A DNA stretch of 43,343 nt from Fimbriimonadaceae bacterium. GTDB lineage: Bacteria; Armatimonadota; Fimbriimonadia; Fimbriimonadales; Fimbriimonadaceae. Positions 16,586-25,136 of this stretch are shown here, piece after piece. Numbering within the stretch: position 1 is the first letter of the stretch; each line of letters starts with the position of its first letter. A program made the position numbers and the translations under genes. The stretch is from contig JAICWL010000019.1 in the NCBI GenBank assembly GCA_025934835.1, forward strand, positions 1 through 43,343. The letters are read 5' to 3'. Below the pieces are notes generated by a model. It was not told the DNA's origin. It saw only the letters and a list, made by a program, of their open reading frames with translations, and did not search any database.

Positions 16586-17611
16586 ATGAAGGCAGCGGTC
16601 ATCGGAGCAGGCATCATGGGTGCGAGCGCGGCCCGGTGGCTCGCTCGCCGAGGTCACAGCGTCCAGGTTTTCGATCAGCACCCTGCCGGGCACGAATTGG
16701 GCAGTTCGCACGGCGCGTCGCGGATCGTTCGGAAGGCATATCCCGATCCGTTCTATGCAGAGTGCATGGCGGATGCGTACCCGCTGTGGCACGAGCTGGA
16801 ACGGAGCTCCGGTACGCAGATTCTTCACGAGTGCGGGCTGCTGTATTTTGGCGACTCGCTCTCGGAAAACCTGTCCACCATGGTGGAAGGGCTGAGTGAC
16901 CTCGGCGTCGAGCACCAAGTGATCGACCCGCGCCAAGCGCAGGAGCTGTTTCCAGAGCTTCGGCTTCACCCGCATGAGGTGGGCGTGTGGACGCCCGAGG
17001 CGGGCTGGGTCGCAGCGGACGCAGCGCTAGGCGCAACTATCGAACTCGCCGAGCGAGACGGCGCCACATTTCACTACGGCAGCCGCGCGGAACCCCAGGC
17101 GCTCGCCAAGGAATCGGACGTGGTGATCTGCTGCACCGGCCCTTGGATCACCGAGACTGTCGAGCTTCCCGTTACGATAACGCTGCAGACTTTCGGGTAC
17201 GTCGAAGGGAACCATGGTGGACCGGTATGGATCGAGGATGGGCTCGATCTGCCGTACGGTTTCCCTTCGGAGGGAAAGGCGTTCAAGATCGGCGTCCACA
17301 GGCAGGGTCCAGAGGCGGACCCGAACTCTGCTTTGCGCCAGCCGAGTTCCGAGTTCGTGGACATTATCCGGCGATGCGCATCGCGCAGGTTCGGCATCGC
17401 GGATCCGAATATCGTTTCGGCCAAAGGGTGTCTTTACACGAACACGCCGAACGAGGATTTCCTACTGGGCAGGTTCGGCGAGAACGGGTTCTACGCGTCG
17501 GCCTGCAGCGGGCACGGATTCAAATTTGCGCCGTGGATCGGCCGGCTGCTCGCCGACTTTGCCGACGGCACGGATTGCCCCGAGCTGTACTCCCGGTTTT
17601 GCACCGGCTAG
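16586..17611 (+). CDS. monomeric sarcosine oxidase / N-methyl amino acid oxidase-type flavoprotein
   Basis: A 341-residue DAO-superfamily oxidase. It starts with the FAD-binding motif GAGIMG, then shows GSSHGASRIVRKAY, typical of monomeric sarcosine oxidase and N-methyltryptophan oxidase. Cys282 in GCLYTNTPNEDF matches the cysteine that binds FAD covalently in that family, and ACSGHGFKFAPWIG is the conserved C-terminal FAD segment. It likely oxidises a secondary amine or N-methyl amino acid with oxygen to give H2O2; the substrate cannot be read from the sequence. It lies 21 bp after the basic-tail protein and is convergent with the following gene, with 1 bp between the stop codons. Confidence 0.85.
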   Translation: MKAAVIGAGIMGASAARWLARRGHSVQVFDQHPAGHELGSSHGASRIVRKAYPDPFYAECMADAYPLWHELERSSGTQILHECGLLYFGDSLSENLSTMVEGLSDLGVEHQVIDPRQAQELFPELRLHPHEVGVWTPEAGWVAADAALGATIELAERDGATFHYGSRAEPQALAKESDVVICCTGPWITETVELPVTITLQTFGYVEGNHGGPVWIEDGLDLPYGFPSEGKAFKIGVHRQGPEADPNSALRQPSSEFVDIIRRCASRRFGIADPNIVSAKGCLYTNTPNEDFLLGRFGENGFYASACSGHGFKFAPWIGRLLADFADGTDCPELYSRFCTG

Positions 17612-17612
17612 C

Positions 17613-19262
17613 CTAGCGACGACCGACAAGGTTCAGTATGGCGCGGTATTTGGGCGTGTCCAAGCGCGCCAAATCGTCGGTGGCGCCCCAGCAGCCGTAG
17701 CGGCTGAAGCTGCTCGACAGCGCGAAATAGGTGGCCAGGTCACCTCCTTGGCCGAAGAAATCATCGCGAAACACATGCTCCACGAGGTCTCGCATTTCGG
17801 GCGCGCGGTTTGCTTCGATTCTGTTTCCGATATTCGTTGGGTTGCCGCCTCCGTTATCCGGGCCGGCCTCGTAAGCCGCGAGCCGCAGGCCGTACTTGCT
17901 TGCAGTGGATCGCAGCCTGGTGGTGAATCGCAGGCCGTCGTCGGCGTCGGCTCGCATGGCAGCGAGGACTTCGGGCACGCTCGCGGTTTTCGAGGCTTTC
18001 TGGTCGTTGAAGTACACCGTTTCGGCCAGAGCATAGAAGTAATTCTTGGGCGGCCCAAACGTGTGGTCCATCCAGCCGAGCACTTCGTCGTACCAGTCCG
18101 GCTGGATCGTCCAGGCGGCATAGATTGGCCGGATGCGCGTGTTCAAGGAGCCCGCGCCGAAGACGCTTTCGAAGATCTTGGCGATTTCATAAAGCCTCTT
18201 GGCGTGGCGACGGCGCGCCCACTGTTCCTGATCCTTGGAGCCGTCGGCGTTGAGTGGTGAGCTGCCGCGAGAAACTTCGTCCACGGCTGCCAGCTTGTTC
18301 CATATGTACTGCGAGAAGCCGAAGTTCCAAACCTCGTTGCTGTGCTCGACGTAGATGTGCAACTTGGGATCGAGTCCGAGTCCACCCGTAAACGCGTCAC
18401 CATGCTTGAACAGCTCGGCAAGACTGCGCACGTAACTCGGCTCGCCGGGCCGGTCGCCGGACGCGGTGACAGGCACGTTGATCCAGACATCCTTGTGCAG
18501 GGCGTTCGCGAGGAGGATCATGTACTCCCACGCCACGCCGTGGTCCCCGGCGCGGATTCCCATTCCTTGCGAGGCGTCGGTCGGAAGCGTGCGCTGGTCC
18601 CAGCCGAAAACGTGGTGGCCGGCGTCGCCGTAGTAGCCCGTCTGGTAATTCGTATCCGCCCAGCCCATGAACCGCAGGTATGCGAACGGGGTCAGCGCTC
18701 GCAGGAAGTCGTTCGTGAAGATCTGCTTGGTGTTTGGCGCATAGCCGGGCCGAATCACACGAAGGCCGGTGATGCCACTGCCGAGCGCATCCACCGGTTT
18801 GCGACGCGTGTTCACGAACTGCAGCACGATGAGGTTCGGCTGGCCGGCTGGCAGCGTGAGCTTACCGCTGGTCCGGTTCGTGGCGGGCTCGTATTTCAGG
18901 CTGCTCAGAATCGCCGGCGAGCCGCCGATCGCGGTCACGTCCGCCTGGCCCTCGAAAGATATCGAGTAAGTTCCGCTTTCGTCCGGCTGGCGCTTCTCCG
19001 GGTCGTCGATCGGAGGCGCCCAGGCCATGGTCGGCCGGTCGTCCATGAGAACCGCGCGACCATCGCTCATCGGCCAGCCGCTCGAATCGGTGGGGCAGCG
19101 GGCGTCGGAATCGACCTTTAGGAACGGGCGCATCGCTTTGACGATGTCGACGAACGCGCTCGGGCGATCCGATACTTCAACCCCGAGCGTGACGGGGCGC
19201 TGGACGGGCGAGGCGTGAACGAGAAACTGAGAAAGGGCGAGAAGAGTCACCAATACGGGCAT
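17613..19262 (-). CDS. secreted GH-A-like hydrolase, unassigned family
   Basis: A 549-residue protein with a signal peptide (MPVLVTLLALSQFLVHASP). An N-terminal beta-rich region (about 25-175) precedes a probable TIM-barrel domain. Two acidic motifs fit a clan GH-A retaining hydrolase: Glu310 in EHSNEVWNFGF (acid/base position NE) and Glu465 in AAYEAGPDN (possible nucleophile). I do not recognise the exact family. The start at 19262 is chosen for the signal peptide; the frame continues upstream to 19691 but only as antisense of the fucosidase gene. TACATT preceded by TG (extended -10) ends 10 nt before the ATG. Confidence 0.75.
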   Translation of the reverse strand: MPVLVTLLALSQFLVHASPVQRPVTLGVEVSDRPSAFVDIVKAMRPFLKVDSDARCPTDSSGWPMSDGRAVLMDDRPTMAWAPPIDDPEKRQPDESGTYSISFEGQADVTAIGGSPAILSSLKYEPATNRTSGKLTLPAGQPNLIVLQFVNTRRKPVDALGSGITGLRVIRPGYAPNTKQIFTNDFLRALTPFAYLRFMGWADTNYQTGYYGDAGHHVFGWDQRTLPTDASQGMGIRAGDHGVAWEYMILLANALHKDVWINVPVTASGDRPGEPSYVRSLAELFKHGDAFTGGLGLDPKLHIYVEHSNEVWNFGFSQYIWNKLAAVDEVSRGSSPLNADGSKDQEQWARRRHAKRLYEIAKIFESVFGAGSLNTRIRPIYAAWTIQPDWYDEVLGWMDHTFGPPKNYFYALAETVYFNDQKASKTASVPEVLAAMRADADDGLRFTTRLRSTASKYGLRLAAYEAGPDNGGGNPTNIGNRIEANRAPEMRDLVEHVFRDDFFGQGGDLATYFALSSSFSRYGCWGATDDLARLDTPKYRAILNLVGRR

Positions 19263-19272
19263 TGACCCAACC

Positions 19273-19278
19273 AATGTA
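19273..19278 (-). promoter_or_regulatory. extended -10 box of the GH-A-like gene
   Basis: Minus strand TGCTACATT, i.e. TGn followed by TACATT, ends 10 nt before the ATG. It shares the 59-bp divergent region with the fucosidase promoter. Confidence 0.45.
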
Positions 19279-19309
19279 GCATACGCCCTATCTGCAAGCC
19301 ATTTGCGAG

Positions 19310-19315
19310 TACGAT
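19310..19315 (+). promoter_or_regulatory. -10 box of the GH29 gene
   Basis: TACGAT ends 6 nt before the ATG at 19322. The identical hexamer with identical spacing precedes the aldehyde dehydrogenase gene at 41885. Confidence 0.6.
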
Positions 19316-19321
19316 ATGCGG

Positions 19322-20293
19322 ATGGCTGCGAAACCGACGCCCGCACAGCGGTCATGGATGAGCCTTCGCTATGGCATGTTCGTGCATTTCGGACCGAACG
19401 CGTTTGCGGGCGTCTCGGTCGGGGACGGCACCTTCCCAGCCTGGCGCGTGCGCGCCGACTCGCTCGACGTGCGCTCCTGGGCCCGACTTGCCGCGGAATC
19501 GGGCATGAAGTACGCCGTGCTAACCGCGAAGCACGTGGACGGGTTTTGCCTGTGGCACACGGGCCAAACGAACTACTCGGTGAGCAGCACACCCGCTGGC
19601 CGCGACATAGTCGGCGAGTTCGCTGAGGCGTGCCGCGCCGAGGGACTGCAGATGGGCCTGTACTACGCGCTGTGGGACCGGCACTGCCCATTTTATGAAG
19701 AGGACGAGCTTTACGCGCAGTTCGTGATGCGTCAGATAACCGAGCTTCTCACGGGCTACGGCCCGATCCTCGAGCTGTGGTTCGACGGCGGCTGGGACAA
19801 GGACCATCCCACCCGCGACTGGCCGCACGACCCCTCGTGGCATCTCACCGGAGAACGATGGCGCTGGAAGCAGATTTACGACTTGGCGCACGAGCTCCAG
19901 CCAGACTGCCTCGTTACGCAGAACTCGAGCTCCGACCGGCCCGGCATACCGAACTACATGCCGGTGGACTTCCGCACCAGCGAGCATTACGACTTCGTGT
20001 TCGCCGACCAACTGCGCGAGGCCGTGACGGACACGTCGTTTGCTCTCGAAGACGGCGGCGAAGTGTTCCTGCCTCTGGAGTTTTGTGAAACGCTCACGCC
20101 GGATTGGTTTTGGAAGGCCGGCTCGTGCTACTCGCATCCATCGGCAGCGGCGATCCGCGGTTGGTACCTGACGGCGCGCAATTGCGGCGCGAACCTCTTG
20201 CTGAATGTCGGGCCCAATTCAGCCGGCCTGATACCGGACGTGCATAAGCGCTACCTTGCAAGTGTCGCTCGCGATCTCGGCATCGGCCACTAG
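19322..20293 (+). CDS. alpha-L-fucosidase, GH29
   Basis: A 323-residue GH29 catalytic domain without the usual C-terminal beta-sandwich, and with no evident signal peptide. Visible motifs are YGMFVHFGPNAF, YAVLTAKHVDGFCLWH and LELWFDGGWD with the likely nucleophile Asp155, then NLLLNVGPNSAG near the end. It would release alpha-L-fucose from glycans; related enzymes also act on other alpha-linked sugars. An ATG at 19316 is possible, but it overlaps the TACGAT box, and the ATG at 19322 is exactly 6 nt after the box. Its stop shares CTAG with the convergent GH16 gene. Confidence 0.88.
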   Translation: MAAKPTPAQRSWMSLRYGMFVHFGPNAFAGVSVGDGTFPAWRVRADSLDVRSWARLAAESGMKYAVLTAKHVDGFCLWHTGQTNYSVSSTPAGRDIVGEFAEACRAEGLQMGLYYALWDRHCPFYEEDELYAQFVMRQITELLTGYGPILELWFDGGWDKDHPTRDWPHDPSWHLTGERWRWKQIYDLAHELQPDCLVTQNSSSDRPGIPNYMPVDFRTSEHYDFVFADQLREAVTDTSFALEDGGEVFLPLEFCETLTPDWFWKAGSCYSHPSAAAIRGWYLTARNCGANLLLNVGPNSAGLIPDVHKRYLASVARDLGIGH

Positions 20294-21075
20294 CCGGGCT
20301 TGTACACGCGCACGTAATCGACGAGGAACTTGGAAGGGAAGATCGACTTGTCGACGCCCTTTTGCCCGCCCCAATCGCCTCCGATGGCGAGGTTCAGGAT
20401 GACGAACTGCGGCTCATCGAACGGCCATGCTCCGACCCCCTTGTGGTCGTTCAAGTAGGTCATGACCTTCTTGCCGTCGAAATAGAAGTCGAGCCGATCC
20501 GGCAGCCAGTCGAGCCCGTACGTGTGGAATTTCTTCCAAAGCCCAGGCACGATCATGTTATGGCTGGCCACCGATCCCGGCGCGGTGCTTCGACCCTTCG
20601 TGTGAACGTTGAAGTGCACCCGGGCGGGATCGAAACCGACGTTCTCCATGACATCGATTTCGCCGCATCGGGGCCAGGGGATGTATGCCGCGCCCTGTTT
20701 GCGGATGCCATCGCCCAGCAGCCAGATCGCGGGCCACGTGCCGGTTCCGGTGGGGATCTTGGCGCGGACTTCGAAGTAGCCGTATACCCATGACTGCTTC
20801 GATTCGAGCGCCGCGGAGGTCACGTTGTCTGATTGCTCGAGCGCCTCGATCACCAGGCTGCCGCCTTCCCGGCGCGAGTTGGCGATGTCGGCATCGGAGT
20901 AGGACTGCGCCTCATGGTTGCGGACATGACCCTTCTCGTACGACCACTTCGAGGCGTCGGGCAGCCCCTTGCCGCTGAACTCGTCGCTCCAGACGAGCTT
21001 CTTCCCGGCCCTTGGATCGTCTGCGGGGGCAAGCACGGCGAGGTGAGCGGCGAGGCAAAGCGAGATAAGCGTCAT
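20290..21075 (-). CDS. secreted GH16 endo-glucanase (laminarinase-like)
   Basis: A 261-residue GH16 beta-jelly-roll hydrolase with a short signal peptide (MTLISLCLAAHLAVLA). The active-site signature ExDxxE is present as Glu139-I-Asp141-VM-Glu144, preceded by WPAIWLLGDG. Such enzymes cut beta-1,3(-1,4)-glucans, agars or carrageenans; the WPAIW...EIDVMENVG arrangement is nearest to laminarinase/lichenase types. The ATG at 21075 is chosen for the signal peptide and an AGGAAA 9 nt upstream; a longer frame to 21186 would overlap the next minus-strand gene. Confidence 0.88.
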   Translation of the reverse strand: MTLISLCLAAHLAVLAPADDPRAGKKLVWSDEFSGKGLPDASKWSYEKGHVRNHEAQSYSDADIANSRREGGSLVIEALEQSDNVTSAALESKQSWVYGYFEVRAKIPTGTGTWPAIWLLGDGIRKQGAAYIPWPRCGEIDVMENVGFDPARVHFNVHTKGRSTAPGSVASHNMIVPGLWKKFHTYGLDWLPDRLDFYFDGKKVMTYLNDHKGVGAWPFDEPQFVILNLAIGGDWGGQKGVDKSIFPSKFLVDYVRVYKPG

Positions 21076-21097
21076 GAGTCGGTTTCCTGGGCCCGGG

Positions 21098-22282
21098 TCA
21101 AGCCCGAAGCGCCGCGATCTTAGGCTTCCGGCTCTCGGGTGAATCCAGGCTGAACGTCCGAGCGTCTCCGAGGTGGTCGCGAACAAACTCTTCCGTCTTC
21201 GCGACCTCGCGCTTCAGCGCTTCGTCCGGCTCAATCCAACTTTTCCACGCGATGCCGTCTACGAAAGGATCGTACTCCCAAAGGCCGATGATTCTGCCAC
21301 GATCGACGATCGCGTTGCTCGAAAGGTCCTGCACGCCGCCGAGCTCGTAGATCGATTTATCGCCCTGCATTTTGCGGCCGGCGTCGGAGTCGTCGAGGAA
21401 CGACCGGACATCGCGACGATGGGCGAACAGGGCGTCGAGGCTACTCAGCAGCGCGTACCGGGGCTCGTTCGGCGCTCGATATGCATGGAAGGCATCGACA
21501 TCCTCCGGCAGAAGAAGCAGCTCGCTTCCCGGCTCGACCGGCAGGAGCCCGAGCGGGTTCGCGGCAGCTTTCGCCGCCTTAACTCCGAGCCCCGAGAAGA
21601 ATTGGAAGTTTGCGAGGGATGCCGGCCCCACCCATCGGAAGAACCGGCTTGCCAGTTCGGTGAACGCCTCTTCATCGCTCAGTTGGCGGTTTTCGGCGGG
21701 AGAATCAAGCCACAGAGCGTACGCGTACCGCTGATGATCGAGCCTTCCGTTCACCGGCACCCGGCGGATGTGCCCAGACGCCTGGAGCCGGCCGAGCGCG
21801 AGCGGCAGCGTCGTGCTCTGACCGCGCTTCTTGCCCTCGTCGCCTAGGTTCCGAGCAGCGTCGCCCAGCGGGGCTTTCATGCCTGCAGGGTCGAGCGGGC
21901 CGGCCCGGAGCAGGTCCAGAACTTTCGCGCATAGAGCGTCGATCTCCGCGTCTGTCACTCCGAGATACTTGCGCGCCGTCGCCATCGGCACCTCGGCGGC
22001 GCTTTGGCCCACGCGGAGCCCGAGCGCGAAGTCCACGGCGGGAAGAACGTAGGTGCAGCCTCGCGCCGCAGGTAGCTCATGGATGCGGATATCCCGCGCC
22101 GCGGCGTCTGCTTCCTCGCGCGTCGTTCCCGCGCGGGCGAAGAGCGTGACGTACGGGTTGACGCCGCCTACCGAACGGGCCCATCCGGTCTTTTCGAGCA
22201 CATCTTCGGGCTTCCAATCCGCCATGGCGCATGGCAATCCCTGCCTGGAAAACCTCCAAGCGCGAAGGTGCTCCAAATTCAC
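21098..22282 (-). CDS. winged-helix DNA-binding protein (HTH_42, AlkZ-like)
   Basis: A 394-residue cytoplasmic protein of the winged-helix HTH_42 superfamily, whose characterised members AlkZ and AlkX/YcaQ are DNA glycosylases for bulky or crosslink damage. The layout fits: an N-terminal segment with VLEKTGWARSVGG, a run of winged helices, GYDPFVDGIAWK-like text near the end (EYDPFVDG), and a charged C-terminus. A QxQ or QxD catalytic loop is not clearly seen, so glycosylase activity is uncertain. The start is GTG at 22282, with TGATACAAT (extended -10) ending 9 nt before it. The Fpg/Nei glycosylase gene lies 355 bp upstream on the same strand, so this may be a small DNA-repair group. Confidence 0.75.
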   Translation of the reverse strand: MNLEHLRAWRFSRQGLPCAMADWKPEDVLEKTGWARSVGGVNPYVTLFARAGTTREEADAAARDIRIHELPAARGCTYVLPAVDFALGLRVGQSAAEVPMATARKYLGVTDAEIDALCAKVLDLLRAGPLDPAGMKAPLGDAARNLGDEGKKRGQSTTLPLALGRLQASGHIRRVPVNGRLDHQRYAYALWLDSPAENRQLSDEEAFTELASRFFRWVGPASLANFQFFSGLGVKAAKAAANPLGLLPVEPGSELLLLPEDVDAFHAYRAPNEPRYALLSSLDALFAHRRDVRSFLDDSDAGRKMQGDKSIYELGGVQDLSSNAIVDRGRIIGLWEYDPFVDGIAWKSWIEPDEALKREVAKTEEFVRDHLGDARTFSLDSPESRKPKIAALRA

Positions 22283-22291
22283 AATGCGAAT

Positions 22292-22297
22292 ATTGTA
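22292..22297 (-). promoter_or_regulatory. extended -10 box of the winged-helix gene
   Basis: Minus strand TGATACAAT (TGn plus TACAAT) ends 9 nt before the GTG start at 22282. Confidence 0.5.
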
Positions 22298-22315
22298 TCA
22301 GGGCCTGGCGGAGCG

Positions 22316-22603
22316 CTACTTCAACGTCTTGAGCGCCTTTGCCAGGCTAGGGCTGGGTCTTCCGAGCGACTCCTTGCCGAGCATGCCGGTTGCGAGCAGG
22401 CTCGTTCTCGCGTCGTAGCGGCAGGGAACGATCATCGAGCCGAACCGCAGAACGAGCGGATAACTCGGGCTTTTCGGAGCAACCCGCTCTTTCACGAAGC
22501 TAACGGATGCAGTTGGACCCAATTCCACTTTCCGCCCAATAGAATGCCCACCTTGCCCCTTGGCATGGGTGGCAAAGCCTTCCATCGAGAGCCACATTTG
22601 CAC
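22316..22603 (-). CDS. small hypothetical protein
   Basis: An open frame of up to 95 residues between the winged-helix gene and the glycosylase gene, same strand. It is not recognised. The last 20 codons end mostly in G or C, as in neighbouring genes, which favours real coding. It is basic at the C-terminus (SLAKALKTLK) and has a beta-rich middle (YPLVLRFGSMIVPCRY). The start is uncertain: GTG at 22603, ATG at 22597 or ATG at 22585; a TAGAGT at 22602-22607 could be a -10 box and would favour a later start. Confidence 0.5.
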   Translation of the reverse strand: MQMWLSMEGFATHAKGQGGHSIGRKVELGPTASVSFVKERVAPKSPSYPLVLRFGSMIVPCRYDARTSLLATGMLGKESLGRPSPSLAKALKTLK

Positions 22604-22637
22604 TCTACCGTGCTGCTCTCGGCCGAAGACGAGGACC

Positions 22638-23588
22638 CTAGGCCCGAGCTTGTCCGCGCCCCTCGACCCCCAACGGCGGAGAATCTTGACCCTCGACCAT
22701 TGCTTCCAGCGTTTTGGGCCAGTCGCTCTTGAGGAGCCGCGAAAGGCTTCGATCGGCCAGGAGGCGGCCCTCGTTTTGACAGTTCGCGCAGTAGTTGGTC
22801 TCGTTCTCGGCGTAAACGATGTGCTGCACCGGCGCGCCGCAGACCCTGCACGGCTTGCCGAAGCGGCCGTGGACGCAGAATTCGGGTCGGAACGCCGTTA
22901 TGTCGGCTGGGCGGGGGAAATTAGGGACAAGCTCGAGCAGCTTTTCGCGCCACTCGGCGAGGGTATCGATCGCGGCGATTCGCAAGCGCTCGACTTCGTC
23001 GGCGCTTAGGGCGCTGGTGAGGCGCACCGGCGAGAGTCGTGCGTGGAACAGGATCTCATCCGAGTAGGCGTTGCCAATGCCGTCGAAGGCGGCCGGATTC
23101 GTAAGCGCCCGCTTGAGCGTTCTGTTTTCGCGCGTCAGCCGCTGCCGGAATTCCCCGGGCGTCGCCTCGAATACATTCAGGCCACCGCGAGATTGGCTGC
23201 CGAGGTTCGCTTCGCCCCGGACAAGGTGCACCGAGGCGCGCTTTTTGGGCGACATCTCGACGAGGCCGAGCTGTCCACGGTCGAACCGCCAACAGGCGAG
23301 CAGGACCTTGCCCCAGGCCCTCTTCTCCGGCGGCGGCGGGCTTTGCCATTGCAGGCGTCCCGCGATCATGAGGTGGATAACAACGAACAGCTCTTCTTCG
23401 AAGCCGACCACCAGGCGCTTGCCTATCCGGCTCACCGAGATGACTCGGAGTCCCGTGAAGTCCGTGGGGAGCACGCCCACCGAGCGGAGCACGAATGGGC
23501 TGAAAATGCGCATCGACACGAGCTTTTCGCCGAGCAGGCGCTCCGCGAGCCGTGTTACGTACAACTCGATGTCCGGCAGCTCGGGCAT
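22638..23588 (-). CDS. DNA-formamidopyrimidine glycosylase / endonuclease VIII family
   Basis: A base-excision repair enzyme that removes oxidised bases and cuts at the abasic site. The N-terminus MPELPDIE gives the catalytic Pro2 and Glu3; this fixes the start at 23588 rather than 10 codons upstream. The helix-two-turns-helix region contains NPAAFDGIGNAYSDEILF, and a C-terminal zinc finger C-x2-C-x16-C-x2-C (CRVC ... CANC) is complete. The product of 316 residues is longer than typical Fpg (about 270) because of a roughly 45-residue tail after the finger. Fpg versus Nei cannot be decided with certainty. TACGCT ends 9 nt before the ATG. Confidence 0.88.
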   Translation of the reverse strand: MPELPDIELYVTRLAERLLGEKLVSMRIFSPFVLRSVGVLPTDFTGLRVISVSRIGKRLVVGFEEELFVVIHLMIAGRLQWQSPPPPEKRAWGKVLLACWRFDRGQLGLVEMSPKKRASVHLVRGEANLGSQSRGGLNVFEATPGEFRQRLTRENRTLKRALTNPAAFDGIGNAYSDEILFHARLSPVRLTSALSADEVERLRIAAIDTLAEWREKLLELVPNFPRPADITAFRPEFCVHGRFGKPCRVCGAPVQHIVYAENETNYCANCQNEGRLLADRSLSRLLKSDWPKTLEAMVEGQDSPPLGVEGRGQARA

Positions 23589-23634
23589 GTCGAAGTAAGC
23601 GTAGACCATGCCGGACATACTGTGGTCTTAGCTC

Positions 23635-25134
23635 ATGAGTCTTGCGCTGAAACCGCTCGCGCTCGGTATCGGGGCCCTTATTTCGGGGATGTGCGTGTCG
23701 CATGCGACCGATTGGCGGCGCGAGGTTTTCTACCAAATCTTTCCCCGGAGCTTTCGGGATTCGAACGGCGATCGGATCGGCGATCTGAAAGGGATCGAAT
23801 CGGAGCTTCCTTACCTGCAGCGCCTCGGGGTTACGGCCCTTCTCATCAATCCGATCGTCGCCAGCCGCACTTACCACAACTACTTCGCCGACGATTGGTA
23901 CAAGGTCGACCCGGAGTTTGGAACGAACTCGGATTTCTTCCACCTGATCGGCGCGGCGCACCGTCGCGGCATGAAGGTGATTCTGGATGCCGAGTTTCAG
24001 TATGTGGCGGACAAGCACCCTTGGTACAAGGCTTGGAAGCAAGGAACCGGGAATCTGCTGTGGCCGGGCGGAGCGTACTGGCCAAACCTCGACGCGATGT
24101 GGTGGGACAAGCAGATCATTCGCTTCGAACCGATCGACCCTCTGAACCCCGTTGCGCGACGTGGAGTGCTTCGGGCGTTTCGGTATTGGGCCGCTCCAGG
24201 CGGGAACTGGCGCCTGGGCGTGGACGGGTTCCGCCTCGACCACATGATGGACGACTTCGAGTGGAAGCACGTGAAGACCCGTTTGCTGAGCCGCTTTTGG
24301 ACACCCATTCTCGCGGGTTTGCGTGCGGCGCATCCAGGACTGTTTTTCATGGGAGAGCAGGCGGACTGGAGCTCAGGCGCGAACATTCTCGCGATGCGCG
24401 ACATGAACGCAGTGTTTGCTTTCGGGTTGCAGTCCGCCATATTGTCGCTGGACCCGAGCAAGATCGGTGCGGCGCTTAAGGGAGCTATTGCGGCTACCAA
24501 AGCGCCGAAAACGCAGATCACGTTTTTGGAGAATCACGACACCGAGCGGTTCGCGAGCAAGGTGAATGGCGACCCGCGGGTGCTTCGGCTAGGCGCTGCG
24601 CTACTGCTGACCCAGCCGTTCACTCCCTCGATCTACTACGGTCAAGAGATCGGGATGAAAGGGATGAAAGGGGATTGGAAAAGCGACGGCAACGACATTC
24701 CGGACCGACTGGCGATGCGGTGGTCGAGCACGCTCGGCGCTCGGGGCACGGCTGTTTGGTACAAGGGTTCGGGTCCCTGGGCGCTGCCGGTGTACTCGAA
24801 GGACCACGACGGCATTTCGGTGGAGGAGGAGAGGGGCCGTTCCGGCTCGCTTCTCGAGACTTACCGGAGGCTGATCGCGCTTCGCAAGCGGGAGCCGGCA
24901 CTTTCGTCGGGCGCGTTACGCGTGTTGGCGCCGCGCGGCCCGATCCTGTGCTATGAGCGGACGGCGGCTCGGCGCCGGGTGCTCGTGTTGGCAAATACCG
25001 GAGGAAAGGTTGCTAGCACGCGGTTGGCCGACAGAGTCGCTCATTGGCTAGTGAAAAGCGATGGGGTCTCGGTCGCCGGAGACGTTCTTCGGCTGCCTGC
25101 TTACGGATATGCGATTTTGGAGCGCGGTGCGTAA
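23635..25134 (+). CDS. secreted alpha-amylase family protein, GH13
   Basis: A 499-residue GH13 alpha-glucan-active enzyme with a signal peptide (about 1-24, LALGIGALISGMCVSHA). It opens with the usual FYQIFPRSFRDSNGDRIGDLKGI. The catalytic triad is visible: nucleophile Asp202 in GVDGFRLDHM, acid/base Glu241 in MGEQAD, and Asp302 in ENHDTERF. Conserved region I, normally DxxxNH, reads DAEFQYVADKH here, lacking the Asn-His pair, so substrate handling may be atypical. The C-terminal beta domain (about 420-499) is present. Substrate could be starch, maltodextrin, trehalose or sucrose. It is divergent from the glycosylase gene, 46 bp apart. Confidence 0.87.
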   Translation: MSLALKPLALGIGALISGMCVSHATDWRREVFYQIFPRSFRDSNGDRIGDLKGIESELPYLQRLGVTALLINPIVASRTYHNYFADDWYKVDPEFGTNSDFFHLIGAAHRRGMKVILDAEFQYVADKHPWYKAWKQGTGNLLWPGGAYWPNLDAMWWDKQIIRFEPIDPLNPVARRGVLRAFRYWAAPGGNWRLGVDGFRLDHMMDDFEWKHVKTRLLSRFWTPILAGLRAAHPGLFFMGEQADWSSGANILAMRDMNAVFAFGLQSAILSLDPSKIGAALKGAIAATKAPKTQITFLENHDTERFASKVNGDPRVLRLGAALLLTQPFTPSIYYGQEIGMKGMKGDWKSDGNDIPDRLAMRWSSTLGARGTAVWYKGSGPWALPVYSKDHDGISVEEERGRSGSLLETYRRLIALRKREPALSSGALRVLAPRGPILCYERTAARRRVLVLANTGGKVASTRLADRVAHWLVKSDGVSVAGDVLRLPAYGYAILERGA

Positions 25135-25136
25135 GC

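Noticed and set aside
18342..19121. 259-codon + frame antisense to the GH-A-like gene
   Set aside because: No recognisable motifs; the minus strand has a signal peptide and hydrolase-like motifs.
23043..24479. 478-codon open frame on + across the glycosylase and amylase genes
   Set aside because: It is antisense to the glycosylase gene and out of frame with the amylase, both with clear catalytic motifs; the translation is Arg/His-rich, as expected of a shadow in GC-rich DNA.
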